From NCBI GenBank assembly GCA_030149165.1, contig JASBRY010000009.1, positions 62,001-126,000 on the forward strand: a stretch of 64,000 nt of DNA, written 5' to 3'. Positions 47,071 to 56,674 of this stretch are shown here, one piece after another. A model generated the notes under the pieces. The model worked only from the letters and a program-made list of their open reading frames with translations, was not told where the DNA came from and searched no databases. Each line of letters starts with the position of its first letter. The stretch's first letter is position 1. The DNA comes from Phycisphaerales bacterium. GTDB taxonomy: Bacteria > Planctomycetota > Phycisphaerae > Phycisphaerales > UBA1924. The position numbers and the translations under genes are program-made.

Positions 47071-49347
47071 TTACGGGCAGCCGTTTCCGAATGCACTGAG
47101 GAACGCGGAGACATCCAGGAAGTTGAAGCTGCCTTCGCCTGTAAAGTCTGCGGCTGGATCCTGGTTCCCGAACGCTGTCAGGAACGCGGAGACATCGAGG
47201 AAGTTCAAGCTGCCTTCTCCAGTGAAGTCCGCTGGACATGGGTTGCTCGCGTTCTCGCACGAGACGAGTTCGATCTGCACGGCGTCAACGGCTGCTTCAA
47301 CAACCGAACCAACACCAGTGTCTCCGGCGCGGAATCGGATGCGGACCTGATTCGAGGGGTTGGTGAAGACCTGGGACAGATCGAACGAGTACTCGTTCCA
47401 TCCGCCTCCGGCTGCAGGATCACCAGGTCCGATGGTATCGAGGGATTGCCAGCTCCCGCCGTTATTGTTGGAGATGTCCACGAACATGGTGTCGTCGACT
47501 TCTCCGACATTGTTGGAGTACCAGAGTGCATAGGTGAGCATCGGGATGCCTTCGCCAGTCGCGTCCATCGCTGGAGAGGTGAGTGTGGTGGTTCCGCCGT
47601 CAACATCGGAGTTGCCTTCGACATTGTCTGTGAGGTAGCAGCGTCCTGATCCGTCGAAATCTGATGCTGGATCGCCGCGTCCGCCTCCGCCTGCTGGGAT
47701 GCCTCGTTCCCATGCGCCGTCAGAGACGGATCCAGTGACGGACCATCCTTGATTGGTTTCAAAGTTGTCCGCGAAGACTTCAACGAAGTCCGACGCGACG
47801 CTCGCGGAGAAGAATCCGCTCGGCGCGTTCGCTGGGAGGCGCTTGGTGGTGTCGCCGTCGCTTGCTTCGAAGTAGTAATCGAGTGTTTCTCCACAGTCGA
47901 TCATCGGAGATGCGGCGCTGTAGGTGCCGTCGCCGTTGTCGCTCATCGCGATGGGTGTGAATCCCGATCCTGTGTCAGCGAACATGGTCACGCCGTTGAT
48001 CGAAGCGCCCTCGCGTGTGATCGCGTTGACGCTGATCGGATTGCCTCCTGCAGGCGCAACGGTGCTCGGCAAATCGTCACGCTGCTGGAGCGCGAAGCCG
48101 TCGAGGTCCGCATCCAAGCGGACAAGGAACAGTCCGCGCTCGATGTCGGAGATCGCGATGGTTCCCGAAGGGAAGAACGGATAGTTGGACCACGCGCCGT
48201 TGAAGCTCGCGGCATCGGATCCTGGATAGGTGTCAAAATACGCGACCTCGACTGGATTGGTTGGGTCCAGACCATCAAAGACACGCAGACCTGATCGGTA
48301 GTTGGACTGGTAGATCACATAATCCTTGGTATACAGGTTGTGATCGATCGCGGCTTTGCCGGTCGTGAATGTCCCGACGAAGAACGGATTCGCTGGATCT
48401 TCGACATTGATCACGCGCGTTGTGGTGACGGAGACGGAGTTGCCTTCATCGAGTTCGTCGTTGAGGTAGAGGTACTTGCGATCAGTGGAGAGCCAGCACT
48501 GGTGCGAGTATCCAGCGTTTGGATAGAAGAGCGTCGCGAGCGTGACTGGATTGTTCGGATTGGTGACATCCGCGATGCGGAGCCCGGTCTCGGAGAACCC
48601 ACCAGAGAAACCTGAGGACAAGAACGCGAGTTCGCGTCCGGCCAAGGCGCCGTCCTGCCAGGTCACAACCTGCGCATCGTGGACATACATCTCGGTCCAT
48701 CCACCGTCGATTGATGGGAGTTCTGGATTGGAGAGGTCGATGTGGACGAGTCCGCCGTTACCGACATTTGATCCAACGATCCAGAGCGAGCCGGTCTCTT
48801 CGTTGGCAACGATGTTGTGTGTCGTGGAGTATCCACCACCGGTCCAGTTGCGGACGAGTGAGACATTCCCTGAGTCAATGTTGGAAAGGTCCATGACCTG
48901 AATACCGGAGCCGCCTTCGGACACGCCGTACGCGTACTCTCCGACGACTTTGACATCGTGCCAATCGGAACCTGGTCCGACGACCGTGTCGACGATCACT
49001 GGACTGATTGGGTTGGTGATGTCAACGAACGCGTATCCGCCGTAGAGTCCCATGATGACATACTCGCGTCCCGATGGGGAGACATATCCCCAGCAGTCGT
49101 TGCCGAAGGTGGAGTTGACGCCGCTGAAGTTGTTGAGCGGGATCTGCGCGAGGAAGGTCATGTTCTGCGAGTCGAAGAGTCCGCGTTGCACATTCTCAGA
49201 GTCCGCGGTCCAGATCGGTCCGATCACGGCGGATTGCTTGTCGAGCAGTTTCCGATAGTCGTCGTCGTGCGCGATCGCGGTGGATGTGAGCCCGCACGCG
49301 AGCGCGAGTGTGAGTGACAATGATCGCCGAGAGGGCATGGAACGCAT
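47071..49347 (-). CDS. Choice-of-anchor B-like (LVIVD-type repeat) secreted protein with GC-type dockerin-like C-terminus
   Basis: 'YAFVDITNPISPVIVDTVVGPGSDWHDVKVVGEYAYGVSEGGSGIQVMDLSN'; tail 'CPADFTGEGSLNFLDVSAFLTAFGNQDPAADFTGEGSFNFLDVSAFLSAFGNGCP'. Confidence 0.85.
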   Translation of the reverse strand: MRSMPSRRSLSLTLALACGLTSTAIAHDDDYRKLLDKQSAVIGPIWTADSENVQRGLFDSQNMTFLAQIPLNNFSGVNSTFGNDCWGYVSPSGREYVIMGLYGGYAFVDITNPISPVIVDTVVGPGSDWHDVKVVGEYAYGVSEGGSGIQVMDLSNIDSGNVSLVRNWTGGGYSTTHNIVANEETGSLWIVGSNVGNGGLVHIDLSNPELPSIDGGWTEMYVHDAQVVTWQDGALAGRELAFLSSGFSGGFSETGLRIADVTNPNNPVTLATLFYPNAGYSHQCWLSTDRKYLYLNDELDEGNSVSVTTTRVINVEDPANPFFVGTFTTGKAAIDHNLYTKDYVIYQSNYRSGLRVFDGLDPTNPVEVAYFDTYPGSDAASFNGAWSNYPFFPSGTIAISDIERGLFLVRLDADLDGFALQQRDDLPSTVAPAGGNPISVNAITREGASINGVTMFADTGSGFTPIAMSDNGDGTYSAASPMIDCGETLDYYFEASDGDTTKRLPANAPSGFFSASVASDFVEVFADNFETNQGWSVTGSVSDGAWERGIPAGGGGRGDPASDFDGSGRCYLTDNVEGNSDVDGGTTTLTSPAMDATGEGIPMLTYALWYSNNVGEVDDTMFVDISNNNGGSWQSLDTIGPGDPAAGGGWNEYSFDLSQVFTNPSNQVRIRFRAGDTGVGSVVEAAVDAVQIELVSCENASNPCPADFTGEGSLNFLDVSAFLTAFGNQDPAADFTGEGSFNFLDVSAFLSAFGNGCP

Positions 49348-49544
49348 CGGATTTCCTTTCTGAGCGGCACGATCACGACCTGATCGGCGCACAAAGATAT
49401 TGCAGAGTCCTCGAATGAGGCGATATTCTATTCGGCAGATCGACATTCCCGGTTGCTTTTTTCGCTCAATTCAGGGATTCATTGCGATCTTTATCTGTTT
49501 TTATCGTACCGAAACAGCACGAACGCGCGAACGGAGTGGTCTTG

Positions 49545-50453
49545 ATGTACTCAACTTGTAAACGCTATGGATTGGCTCTTGTTTGCGTGCTCATCGCTGT
49601 ATGTGGACAGCAGGTCTACGCGCAGGAGGATCAAGTTGATCAATCGGATTCCGGTTCAGCGGGAACGGAACAATTGACTCGCAAGATCCTGCTCGTTGAT
49701 GAGCAGATTCATCCAAGTGTGCTCATCAGTTGGGAAACCAACGACGGCGAGCGACAACTCACAGGAAAGCTCGCGTACACGGCCCCGGTGGGTGGGGAAC
49801 TGCTCGATGGGGCTGAGGACGATGAGAATGTGCTCGCGTATCTGACGCTTGGAGGCACGCGCGTCGAGACTGGCGCGGGACACCCCAAGGGATTGGTCAT
49901 CCGATTGGGACTCACGAAGCGCGACAACGCGCTGCCATTCTTTGAGGACATCAAAGCGGGGGGGTTCATCGAGATGCATGTGTCGAGAGTCGTGGTCTCT
50001 GAGCCCGTGCAGTATCACGAGGGGACAGGGATGATGCACCTGAAGTACGCGATCGGTGATCTGCTCGCGTGCTCACTCCCAGGGACGGCACGCAATCAGT
50101 ACCTGCTCTCGGATCCGAAGGACACATTGGGTGGACGAGTCGTCGCGGGACTCAACGCAACTCCAGGCGCTCTGTCTGGAGAAGATGAGCAGTCCGGCTC
50201 GTTCGAGTTTCAGTTCGACAAAGACGAACCCAACACGCTTGGATTCACGGTCCGTATTCCCTATGGCTTGCTCCGACATCTCCAAGATCCTTGGCAATCC
50301 ACGCTCCCCAACACCTTCTTTGAACCGATCCACTTGCATGCAGAAGCGGAGGTGATCCCAGTGTGGACCGAGCCATTCGATCGGGAGTGGGAACTGGAGA
50401 CGAATGAACCCGATCAATCGGACATGGATGGATCAGAACCAAGCGACGATTGA
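49545..50453 (+). CDS. Hypothetical secreted protein
   Basis: Signal peptide MYSTCKRYGLALVCVLIAVCGQQVYAQ. Confidence 0.6.
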   Translation: MYSTCKRYGLALVCVLIAVCGQQVYAQEDQVDQSDSGSAGTEQLTRKILLVDEQIHPSVLISWETNDGERQLTGKLAYTAPVGGELLDGAEDDENVLAYLTLGGTRVETGAGHPKGLVIRLGLTKRDNALPFFEDIKAGGFIEMHVSRVVVSEPVQYHEGTGMMHLKYAIGDLLACSLPGTARNQYLLSDPKDTLGGRVVAGLNATPGALSGEDEQSGSFEFQFDKDEPNTLGFTVRIPYGLLRHLQDPWQSTLPNTFFEPIHLHAEAEVIPVWTEPFDREWELETNEPDQSDMDGSEPSDD

Positions 50454-50477
50454 TCCGCGCTGTGGTACAGTGTTGGC

Positions 50478-50942
50478 ATGACACTCAACGAGCATGATCA
50501 GCGGGCGATGGACGCTGCGTACGAGCAAGCGATCAAATCGAAGAACGAGGGCGGGATCCCAATCGGCTCAGCGCTGATGGCACGCGACGGGACGATCGTC
50601 GCGGTGGGTCACAACGAGCGAGTACAAAGCGGAGATCCCACAGCGCACGCGGAGACGGTGTGTATCCGCAACGCCGGGAGAAGACGCGATTGGCACGAGC
50701 TGACTCTTGCATCAACGCTATCACCTTGCGCGATGTGCACTGGGACGGCGGTGCTTCATCGCATCCCGCGTGTGATCATCGGAGAGCACGAGACATTCAT
50801 GGGACGCGAGGATTGGCTCAAAGGGGAAGGTGTTGAGGTTGTGCTCGCCGATGACGAGCGTTGCATCGAGTTGATGCGATCATTCATCGCAGAGCGACCT
50901 GAGTTGTGGGACGAAGATATCGGCGTGCCACCCACTGAGTGA
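50478..50942 (+). CDS. Nucleoside/cytosine deaminase (Fcy1-like)
   Basis: HAE in 'DPTAHAETVCIRNAGR', 'LSPCAMCTGTAVLHRIPRVIIGE', C-terminal 'VVLADDERCIELMRSFIAERPELWDEDIG'. Confidence 0.85.
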   Translation: MTLNEHDQRAMDAAYEQAIKSKNEGGIPIGSALMARDGTIVAVGHNERVQSGDPTAHAETVCIRNAGRRRDWHELTLASTLSPCAMCTGTAVLHRIPRVIIGEHETFMGREDWLKGEGVEVVLADDERCIELMRSFIAERPELWDEDIGVPPTE

Positions 50943-50945
50943 TGG

Positions 50946-51602
50946 TTAGACAGTGCCGTACATTCGATCCCCGGCGTCTCCGAGTCCTGGGACGATGTAG
51001 CCCTTCTCGTTGAGATGGTCGTCGAGAGCCGCGGCGTAGATCGTGACATCCGGATGATCCTGCTGTAATCGCTCCACACCTTCAGGCGCCGCGACGAGAC
51101 AGATCATGCGCAGGTCTGTTGCGCCGGCGTCTTTGAGCATGCTGATCGCGGCCGAGGCGCTCCCTCCTGTCGCGAGCATCGGATCAACGAGAATTACAGG
51201 TCCCGCGGAGAGATCCTTCGGGAGTTTGTTGAGGTACGCGACAGGTTCCAGCGTGGATTCGTCACGCGCCATCCCGAGGTGTCCGACGCGTGCTTCAGGC
51301 ATGACCTCGAGGATGCCGTCGATCATCCCGAGTCCGGCGCGGAGCACAGGGACGATGGTGATGGTTCCCGCGAGCTGATGCGCCGTGGTTGTGGTGATCG
51401 GGGTCTTGATCTCGATCGGATTGGTTTTGAATGAGCGGGTCACTTCGTAAACCATGAGTCCGGCGATTTGAGAGAGCACGGCTCTGAACGGTCGGTGCGT
51501 TGTGGTCTCGTCTCGGATCGTGGTCATCTTGTGCGCGATGAGCGGGTGATCAAAGACAATGACGCGTGTGTCGGTACTCGATTGATTGCTCGGCATGCAC
51601 AA
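50946..51602 (-). CDS. upp: Uracil phosphoribosyltransferase
   Basis: 'VPVLRAGLGMIDGILEVMPEARVGHLGMARDE', PRPP motif 'ILVDPMLATGGSASAAI', 'IVPGLGDAGDRMYGT'. Confidence 0.95.
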   Translation of the reverse strand: MCMPSNQSSTDTRVIVFDHPLIAHKMTTIRDETTTHRPFRAVLSQIAGLMVYEVTRSFKTNPIEIKTPITTTTAHQLAGTITIVPVLRAGLGMIDGILEVMPEARVGHLGMARDESTLEPVAYLNKLPKDLSAGPVILVDPMLATGGSASAAISMLKDAGATDLRMICLVAAPEGVERLQQDHPDVTIYAAALDDHLNEKGYIVPGLGDAGDRMYGTV

Positions 51603-51632
51603 GTGTACGGCACGGTCGAGGTGGGGGGAAAG

Positions 51633-51664
51633 AAAAACCCCGAGGCCAGCGAGGACCTCGGGGT
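51633..51664 (-). terminator. Rho-independent terminator downstream of 51710..53023
   Basis: ACCCCGAGG-ccagcgagga-CCTCGGGGT with a minus-strand T-tract. Confidence 0.85.
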
Positions 51665-51709
51665 CGTGATGTTTAAACGCTCATCCCGGCAGATCCGGGT
51701 TGAACTCGA

Positions 51710-53023
51710 TTATGGGCAGCCCTTGCCGAAAGCAGCAAGGAATGCGGAGACATCGAGGAAGTTGAAGTCGCCTTCGCCCGTGAAGTCTGCAGAGGACTCG
51801 CCGTTACCGAAAGCAGCGAGGAACGCGGAGACATCGAGGAAGTTGAGGTCGCCTTCGCCGGTGAAGTCTGCAGGACATGCAGGTGCGCCGGATGGGACCA
51901 CGCCTTCGATGACGAGGGTAAGGTCATCCTTGAACGAACCGATGGTGGTGTCGCCCATGGTTGGTGGGGAATCGGTTTCGAACCAGAAGTTGTACATGGT
52001 GCCCCAACGGACCGCGTTGCCCCACTGGGACTGTGCGAAGGTTTGGGTGTTCCATGTGACGCTGGAGCCACCTTCGGTGACGGCCCAGTCGGTGCCATCA
52101 ATGTTGCCGTCGACGACATCGTAGTAATCGATATCATTGAAGCCATGGTTCGCGGTTGCGGTGCTCACAGGAACCGAGAACGATGCCGCAGCGAGGTCGG
52201 AGTTCTGGTTGTACACGCCGTAGTCGTAGCGCCAAGTGCCGTTACCGAGATCGGTTGCCTTGGAAGCAACGATCATGCGGCCTTCGCCTGGCCACTCAGT
52301 CTCGTTGACGACAACGCTTGGGTCTTCAGCTTGCCAAGCGTAGATCGCTGGGATCTCGCGGAAGGTCTGGCCGGAAGTGCTCGCGTTGAAGGTCGACTGG
52401 TTGATGTTGAAGCGCTTGTAGGAAGCGTTGTTGAAGTTGGTGCCGGCTGCGAAGTCGTCCTTGTTGGTGTAAACACCTTCGCAGTAGAAGGTCGCGGTCG
52501 CATCAGCGATGTCCGACTGCTTAACCTTGATGCGCTTGAAGATGTTGCTCCCGCTCTGGTTGATACCAGTGTACGGGTAGACATACTGAGCAGTGAATGG
52601 GTTGACTTCCGAGCGAGGACCGAGGTCGCCCTGGGTACCGTTGAGGCTCGCGCCGTATGGATCGGAGCAGCCTGGGCCGAGAGCTTGGAAGGTGCCGCCG
52701 GGTTGACATGGCTGACAAACAGATCCCTGGAGGGAAGCAAACGAGTGCTTCAGGTGAGAAACACCGAGCTGTGTCAAGCGAGCGGTTTCGTGGTCATATT
52801 TCCAGATCGTGACGCCGATCACTGGGTGATTCGGGGAGTTGTCGATCCAGTCAGCGTTCGAGGTACCGATGTTACATGCGGTTGTACCGACTGAGTACGC
52901 ACGGATACCGTTCGATGTGCCGTAGTTATTGACGCCGTCGAGCGAGCCACAGATAACGTCCGGGGTTGCGACAGCGGTACCAGTGCAGGCAGCCAACACG
53001 GCCGCGAGAGCAATGCGATTCAT
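51710..53023 (-). CDS. Secreted protein with GC-type dockerin-like C-terminus
   Basis: Signal peptide MNRIALAAVLAACTGTAVA with GGAGG SD; tail 'CPADFTGEGDLNFLDVSAFLAAFGNGESSADFTGEGDFNFLDVSAFLAAFGKGCP'. Confidence 0.85.
   Translation of the reverse strand: MNRIALAAVLAACTGTAVATPDVICGSLDGVNNYGTSNGIRAYSVGTTACNIGTSNADWIDNSPNHPVIGVTIWKYDHETARLTQLGVSHLKHSFASLQGSVCQPCQPGGTFQALGPGCSDPYGASLNGTQGDLGPRSEVNPFTAQYVYPYTGINQSGSNIFKRIKVKQSDIADATATFYCEGVYTNKDDFAAGTNFNNASYKRFNINQSTFNASTSGQTFREIPAIYAWQAEDPSVVVNETEWPGEGRMIVASKATDLGNGTWRYDYGVYNQNSDLAAASFSVPVSTATANHGFNDIDYYDVVDGNIDGTDWAVTEGGSSVTWNTQTFAQSQWGNAVRWGTMYNFWFETDSPPTMGDTTIGSFKDDLTLVIEGVVPSGAPACPADFTGEGDLNFLDVSAFLAAFGNGESSADFTGEGDFNFLDVSAFLAAFGKGCP
51726..51873. 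repeat. Two 67-nt direct repeats (51726-51792, 51807-51873), period 81 nt, encoding the two dockerin-like units
   Basis: ccgaaagcagc[a/g]aggaa[t/c]gcggagacatcgaggaagttga[a/g]gtcgccttcgcc[c/g]gtgaagtctgcag: 63/67 identical by direct comparison. Confidence 0.92.
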
Positions 53024-53152
53024 TTCTTTTCCTCCAGGTAGGATTATGTGGTTGGTATTCGGTTCAAGAGTACAGGATACACGAGGCAATTGGTAGGGTA
53101 AATCAGCGGGAAAACGCAGAAATATACCCAAACATACACCTACTTTGTTTAG

Positions 53153-54592
53153 TTATGGACATCCCTGAGCATAAGCCGCGAGGTAGGCGCTGATGTCGAG
53201 GAAGTTGAAGGACCCGTTGTTGTCCCAATCGGCGACCCCATCCTGAGCCGAGAAAGCAGTCAGGAATGTGCTGATATCCAGGAAGTTGAGGGATCCATCT
53301 TCCAAGACATCCGCCGCGCAAGCTTCGACTGTGAGGTCGCAGTTCGCGTCGTTCTCCAAGTACGACAGGATGCGAGTCTGGACACGCTCGTCGAAGCGGA
53401 GGTCAATGTTGGAGAGTCCGCCGGGGCAGAGATGGCAGTAGGACATGATGGTCGCATTGAGTCGATCTGAACAGTCGCCGTTTCCACAGCCATCGATCGG
53501 TGGTGCGTAATCATCGTGTGTGTGTCCAGTTCCGAAGTTATGACCCATCTCGTGCGCCGCGACGATGACATCCCAGTTGTTGTGTGAGTTGTCCTGAAGC
53601 GGATTCGGGAAGAATCCTTCGAGATTGGCACTGACTCCGATTCCCCAGAAGTCATCGCACGCGCCTGGGAGGTACGCGACCCCGCCGCCAAGGTTTCGGG
53701 CGCTGAGTCCTTGAACCACGGCTCGTTCGATGTTCGCTTCGGCTCCAGAGTTGAACTCGGATTGGACATCTTGGAGGAAGTCGATGATGTCGCTTCCGCC
53801 ATACGGATCGTTGTTCGATGCGTATGTGCGGAGGAAGGGCACTGAGAGTGTCATATTGAGGTCGCGGTCATAAATGGTTGAGATCGCGGCAAGGAGCGTG
53901 GATGCGTATGACGCAGACGCTGTGGTGTTGCCTCCGAAGAGCGAGTTCGTGAACTCGTAGTCTGTTTCCACAGCGACCTTCGCGTCGCGTTGTGGTGGAT
54001 TCCCTTGCGGGATGAATGCGCCTCCAGTGCTTGTGAAGTCTTCTGATGGGAGACGCCCTGATGGGCTGAACACTGGATTGTTCATGTCCACAGCACAGTT
54101 CAGACCAGCAGGCTCGAGTCCGAGTTGTTCCGATGGAGTGATCACCAGATCAGCAGCGGTCTTTGCTTGTCCATCAAAGCGACCAGTCGAGATCACATGG
54201 CTCTCGTTGGCAACTTCAATGAAACCGGAAGTCCCGAACTGAGTGATTGAGATGTATGCGATTTGCGAGTCGTCCTCAGCGAGGTGACCACGCAGGTGGA
54301 TATCTGATGAGAGATCAATCGGATGCTCGTTGCCCTTCGCATCGACGGAGACGATGCGTGCGTCTGGAGTGAAGGGTGAGAAGCGTGTGAGTTCCAGTTC
54401 GGCGCGTGTGCCGTCTTGCAGAGTCACACTCAGTTCAACGATGTCGCCAATGCGGACCTGTTGAAATGAATCGACGCTCGTGAGCGCCGCGGGACTCGCT
54501 TGGATGGAGAACGCGTGGGCGTGTGGAGCCGCAAGTACTGAGAGGTTCAGAGCGGATGTTGCCGCAATAGCGAGAAGGGTCGACGAACGCAT
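53153..54592 (-). CDS. Metzincin-type zinc metalloprotease with GC-type dockerin-like C-terminus
   Basis: HExxHxxGxxH in 'AAHEMGHNFGTGHTHD', Met-turn-like 'ATIMSYCHLC'; tail 'CAADVLEDGSLNFLDISTFLTAF...DWDNNGSFNFLDISAYLAAYAQGCP'. Confidence 0.88.
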   Translation of the reverse strand: MRSSTLLAIAATSALNLSVLAAPHAHAFSIQASPAALTSVDSFQQVRIGDIVELSVTLQDGTRAELELTRFSPFTPDARIVSVDAKGNEHPIDLSSDIHLRGHLAEDDSQIAYISITQFGTSGFIEVANESHVISTGRFDGQAKTAADLVITPSEQLGLEPAGLNCAVDMNNPVFSPSGRLPSEDFTSTGGAFIPQGNPPQRDAKVAVETDYEFTNSLFGGNTTASASYASTLLAAISTIYDRDLNMTLSVPFLRTYASNNDPYGGSDIIDFLQDVQSEFNSGAEANIERAVVQGLSARNLGGGVAYLPGACDDFWGIGVSANLEGFFPNPLQDNSHNNWDVIVAAHEMGHNFGTGHTHDDYAPPIDGCGNGDCSDRLNATIMSYCHLCPGGLSNIDLRFDERVQTRILSYLENDANCDLTVEACAADVLEDGSLNFLDISTFLTAFSAQDGVADWDNNGSFNFLDISAYLAAYAQGCP

Positions 54593-54807
54593 TGATAGAT
54601 ACTCCGTGATCGGTTTGGATTCAGGATCAGCAGCTCGGTCTTGATGCGCGCGACCACGCACACATCAGCCTTCCGGCTTTCCGAATCGGTCTTGAGATGT
54701 CGAAAACACACAACGCGGGGAGAGTTCCCCAGTTTGACACCACCCGATTCGGTCCAGAATCGGGGGTGGTTCCACGATAGTGGGTCTTTTTGACTGATGC
54801 AACGCTA

Positions 54808-54838
54808 ATAAAAAACCCGCTGCACCAAGACTGCGGGT
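54808..54838 (-). terminator. Rho-independent terminator downstream of nhaA
   Basis: ACCCGC-tgcaccaagact-GCGGGT with a minus-strand T-tract. Confidence 0.65.
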
Positions 54839-54866
54839 CTCATTTGAGTTTGAAATAGCTGTTTAA

Positions 54867-56480
54867 TCAGTCTTCATCGTCATCGACGAGTGGTCCCATC
54901 GTTTCAGGTTCCGGCTCGGGACGCGCTTTGCAAGTCAGCAGGATCACAGCTCCAGCAATCGCGGAGATCGCGGACGCGACGAGGATCGCGAGCTTCGCGT
55001 GCTCAAGGTGCGCGATGTTGTTTGCATACGCGAGATTTGCGATGAAGATCGCCATGGTGAAGCCGATCCCGCCGAGGCATCCCGCGCCGAGGATGTGGCG
55101 CCACGACACACCACGAGGGAGCGATGCGATACCCATCAAGTACGCGATGTAGCAGAGGAGGATGATCCCGAGTGGTTTACCGATGACCAAGCCGAGGATA
55201 ATCCCGATCGCGGCTGGATCGGAAAGGTTCTCAGTGATCCCGCCGTGGATGGGGATCCCGGCGTTGGCGAGTGCAAAGACCGGGATGATGACGAACGCGG
55301 CCCAAGGATGGAGCACATGCTCGATGCGATGGAGTGGTGGCATGACCAGTCGCGAGTTGTGCATGATCGCGTTCACCGCGGCGCGCCGTTCGGATGATTC
55401 GGTCACATCGTACTCAGGATCATCGTGGGCGTTTGCGAACACATCGAGTGCCTTGCGTGTCGAGAAGACATAGTTGACCGCATTGACGCGTGCGTGCGCT
55501 GGGATAGTCAATGCGAGCAGCACGCCTGCGATGGTCGCGTGGACTCCAGACATGTACACGAAGTACCAGAGCGGGAGTCCCATCACGAGATAGAGCGTTA
55601 TCCAGCGCACACGCAGAACATTCATGAACATGAGGACCGCGACGATGGAGCCGGCGTATCCAAGATACGCGAGCTCGAGATTCTCAGTGTAGAACACCGC
55701 GATCACGACAAGCGCTCCAAGGTCATCGACAATCGCAAGACTGGTGAGGAAGACTTTGAGCGAGTTCGGGATGCGCGATCCGAGCATCGCAAGGATACCG
55801 ACAGCGAACGCGATGTCGGTCGCCATCGGGATCCCCCAACCCCCAATGGTTTCTTTGCCGAAGTTGAACGCGACGAAGATGAGTGCCGGACCGATCATCC
55901 CTCCAAGAGCACCAAAGATCGGGAGTGCGGCACGCTTGGGTGAAGCGAGCTCGCCGACGAGGATCTCGCGTTTGATTTCCAGTCCAACAACGAGGAAGAA
56001 GATCGCCATGAGCAGATCGTTAATCCACAGCGCCGAGGAGTGCTGCTGATACCACATGGGTTCTTCGGTCACCGGAATCCAGCCGTGCCCGCCGTGCCCA
56101 TCATCTGCGTGATCGTCTTCGCCGCCGGCGACCATCGAGAGGTCTTCAACTGCTTCTTCGATCTCGTCAGCGGCGTGTTCAATCGCGGATTCGCTGTGAT
56201 CAGTTGCGTGTGAGTCTGTTTCACCGTGATGCGCTCCAGAGTCTGCATGATCCGGTTCGATTGAGACGGCGATGGTGGTCTTGGTCTTGTAGAAGATGTC
56301 GTTGTAGGTATCGGCGTACTTGGAGTTTGCCCAGATCATCGCGATCGCGGTCATGAGCAGCAGGACGATCCCGCCGGAGCTGGAAAGCTTGGCGAATCGT
56401 GTGAATGGTCGCGCCAGTCGTTCGCTCGGCTCGGGATTCAAGCCGTGCGCTGCAGTTGGGACATGATGGTCGTCGGACAT
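54867..56480 (-). CDS. nhaA: Na+/H+ antiporter NhaA with His/Asp/Glu-rich insert after TM1
   Basis: 'ALWINDLLMAIFFLVVGLEIKREILVGELASPKRAALPIFGALGGMIGPALIF', 'MATDIAFAVGILAMLGSRIPNSLKVFLTSLAIVDDLGALVVIAVFYT'. Confidence 0.95.
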   Translation of the reverse strand: MSDDHHVPTAAHGLNPEPSERLARPFTRFAKLSSSGGIVLLLMTAIAMIWANSKYADTYNDIFYKTKTTIAVSIEPDHADSGAHHGETDSHATDHSESAIEHAADEIEEAVEDLSMVAGGEDDHADDGHGGHGWIPVTEEPMWYQQHSSALWINDLLMAIFFLVVGLEIKREILVGELASPKRAALPIFGALGGMIGPALIFVAFNFGKETIGGWGIPMATDIAFAVGILAMLGSRIPNSLKVFLTSLAIVDDLGALVVIAVFYTENLELAYLGYAGSIVAVLMFMNVLRVRWITLYLVMGLPLWYFVYMSGVHATIAGVLLALTIPAHARVNAVNYVFSTRKALDVFANAHDDPEYDVTESSERRAAVNAIMHNSRLVMPPLHRIEHVLHPWAAFVIIPVFALANAGIPIHGGITENLSDPAAIGIILGLVIGKPLGIILLCYIAYLMGIASLPRGVSWRHILGAGCLGGIGFTMAIFIANLAYANNIAHLEHAKLAILVASAISAIAGAVILLTCKARPEPEPETMGPLVDDDED

Positions 56481-56674
56481 AACAGGGACTCCTGAGAAAA
56501 CGCAGAACGGTCACCCCTGATTTGGGGGCGATTTATGCCAGTGTGTCCATGTTCTATCGGGCGTTGGGATATGTACGGTTTATTGAGAGCGAGCAAGTGG
56601 GGTACAAAACCGACTCGCGAATGGTCGGAGCGATCCGGAGCGTCTCGTGCGGGCGAAAACTGCGCGGGCGGGGT

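Noticed and set aside
56481-56620. Possible Na+-type riboswitch upstream of nhaA (CCCC/GGGG hairpin at 56514-56527)
   Set aside because: Only a short 4-bp hairpin; I could not match the conserved elements of a known class by eye.
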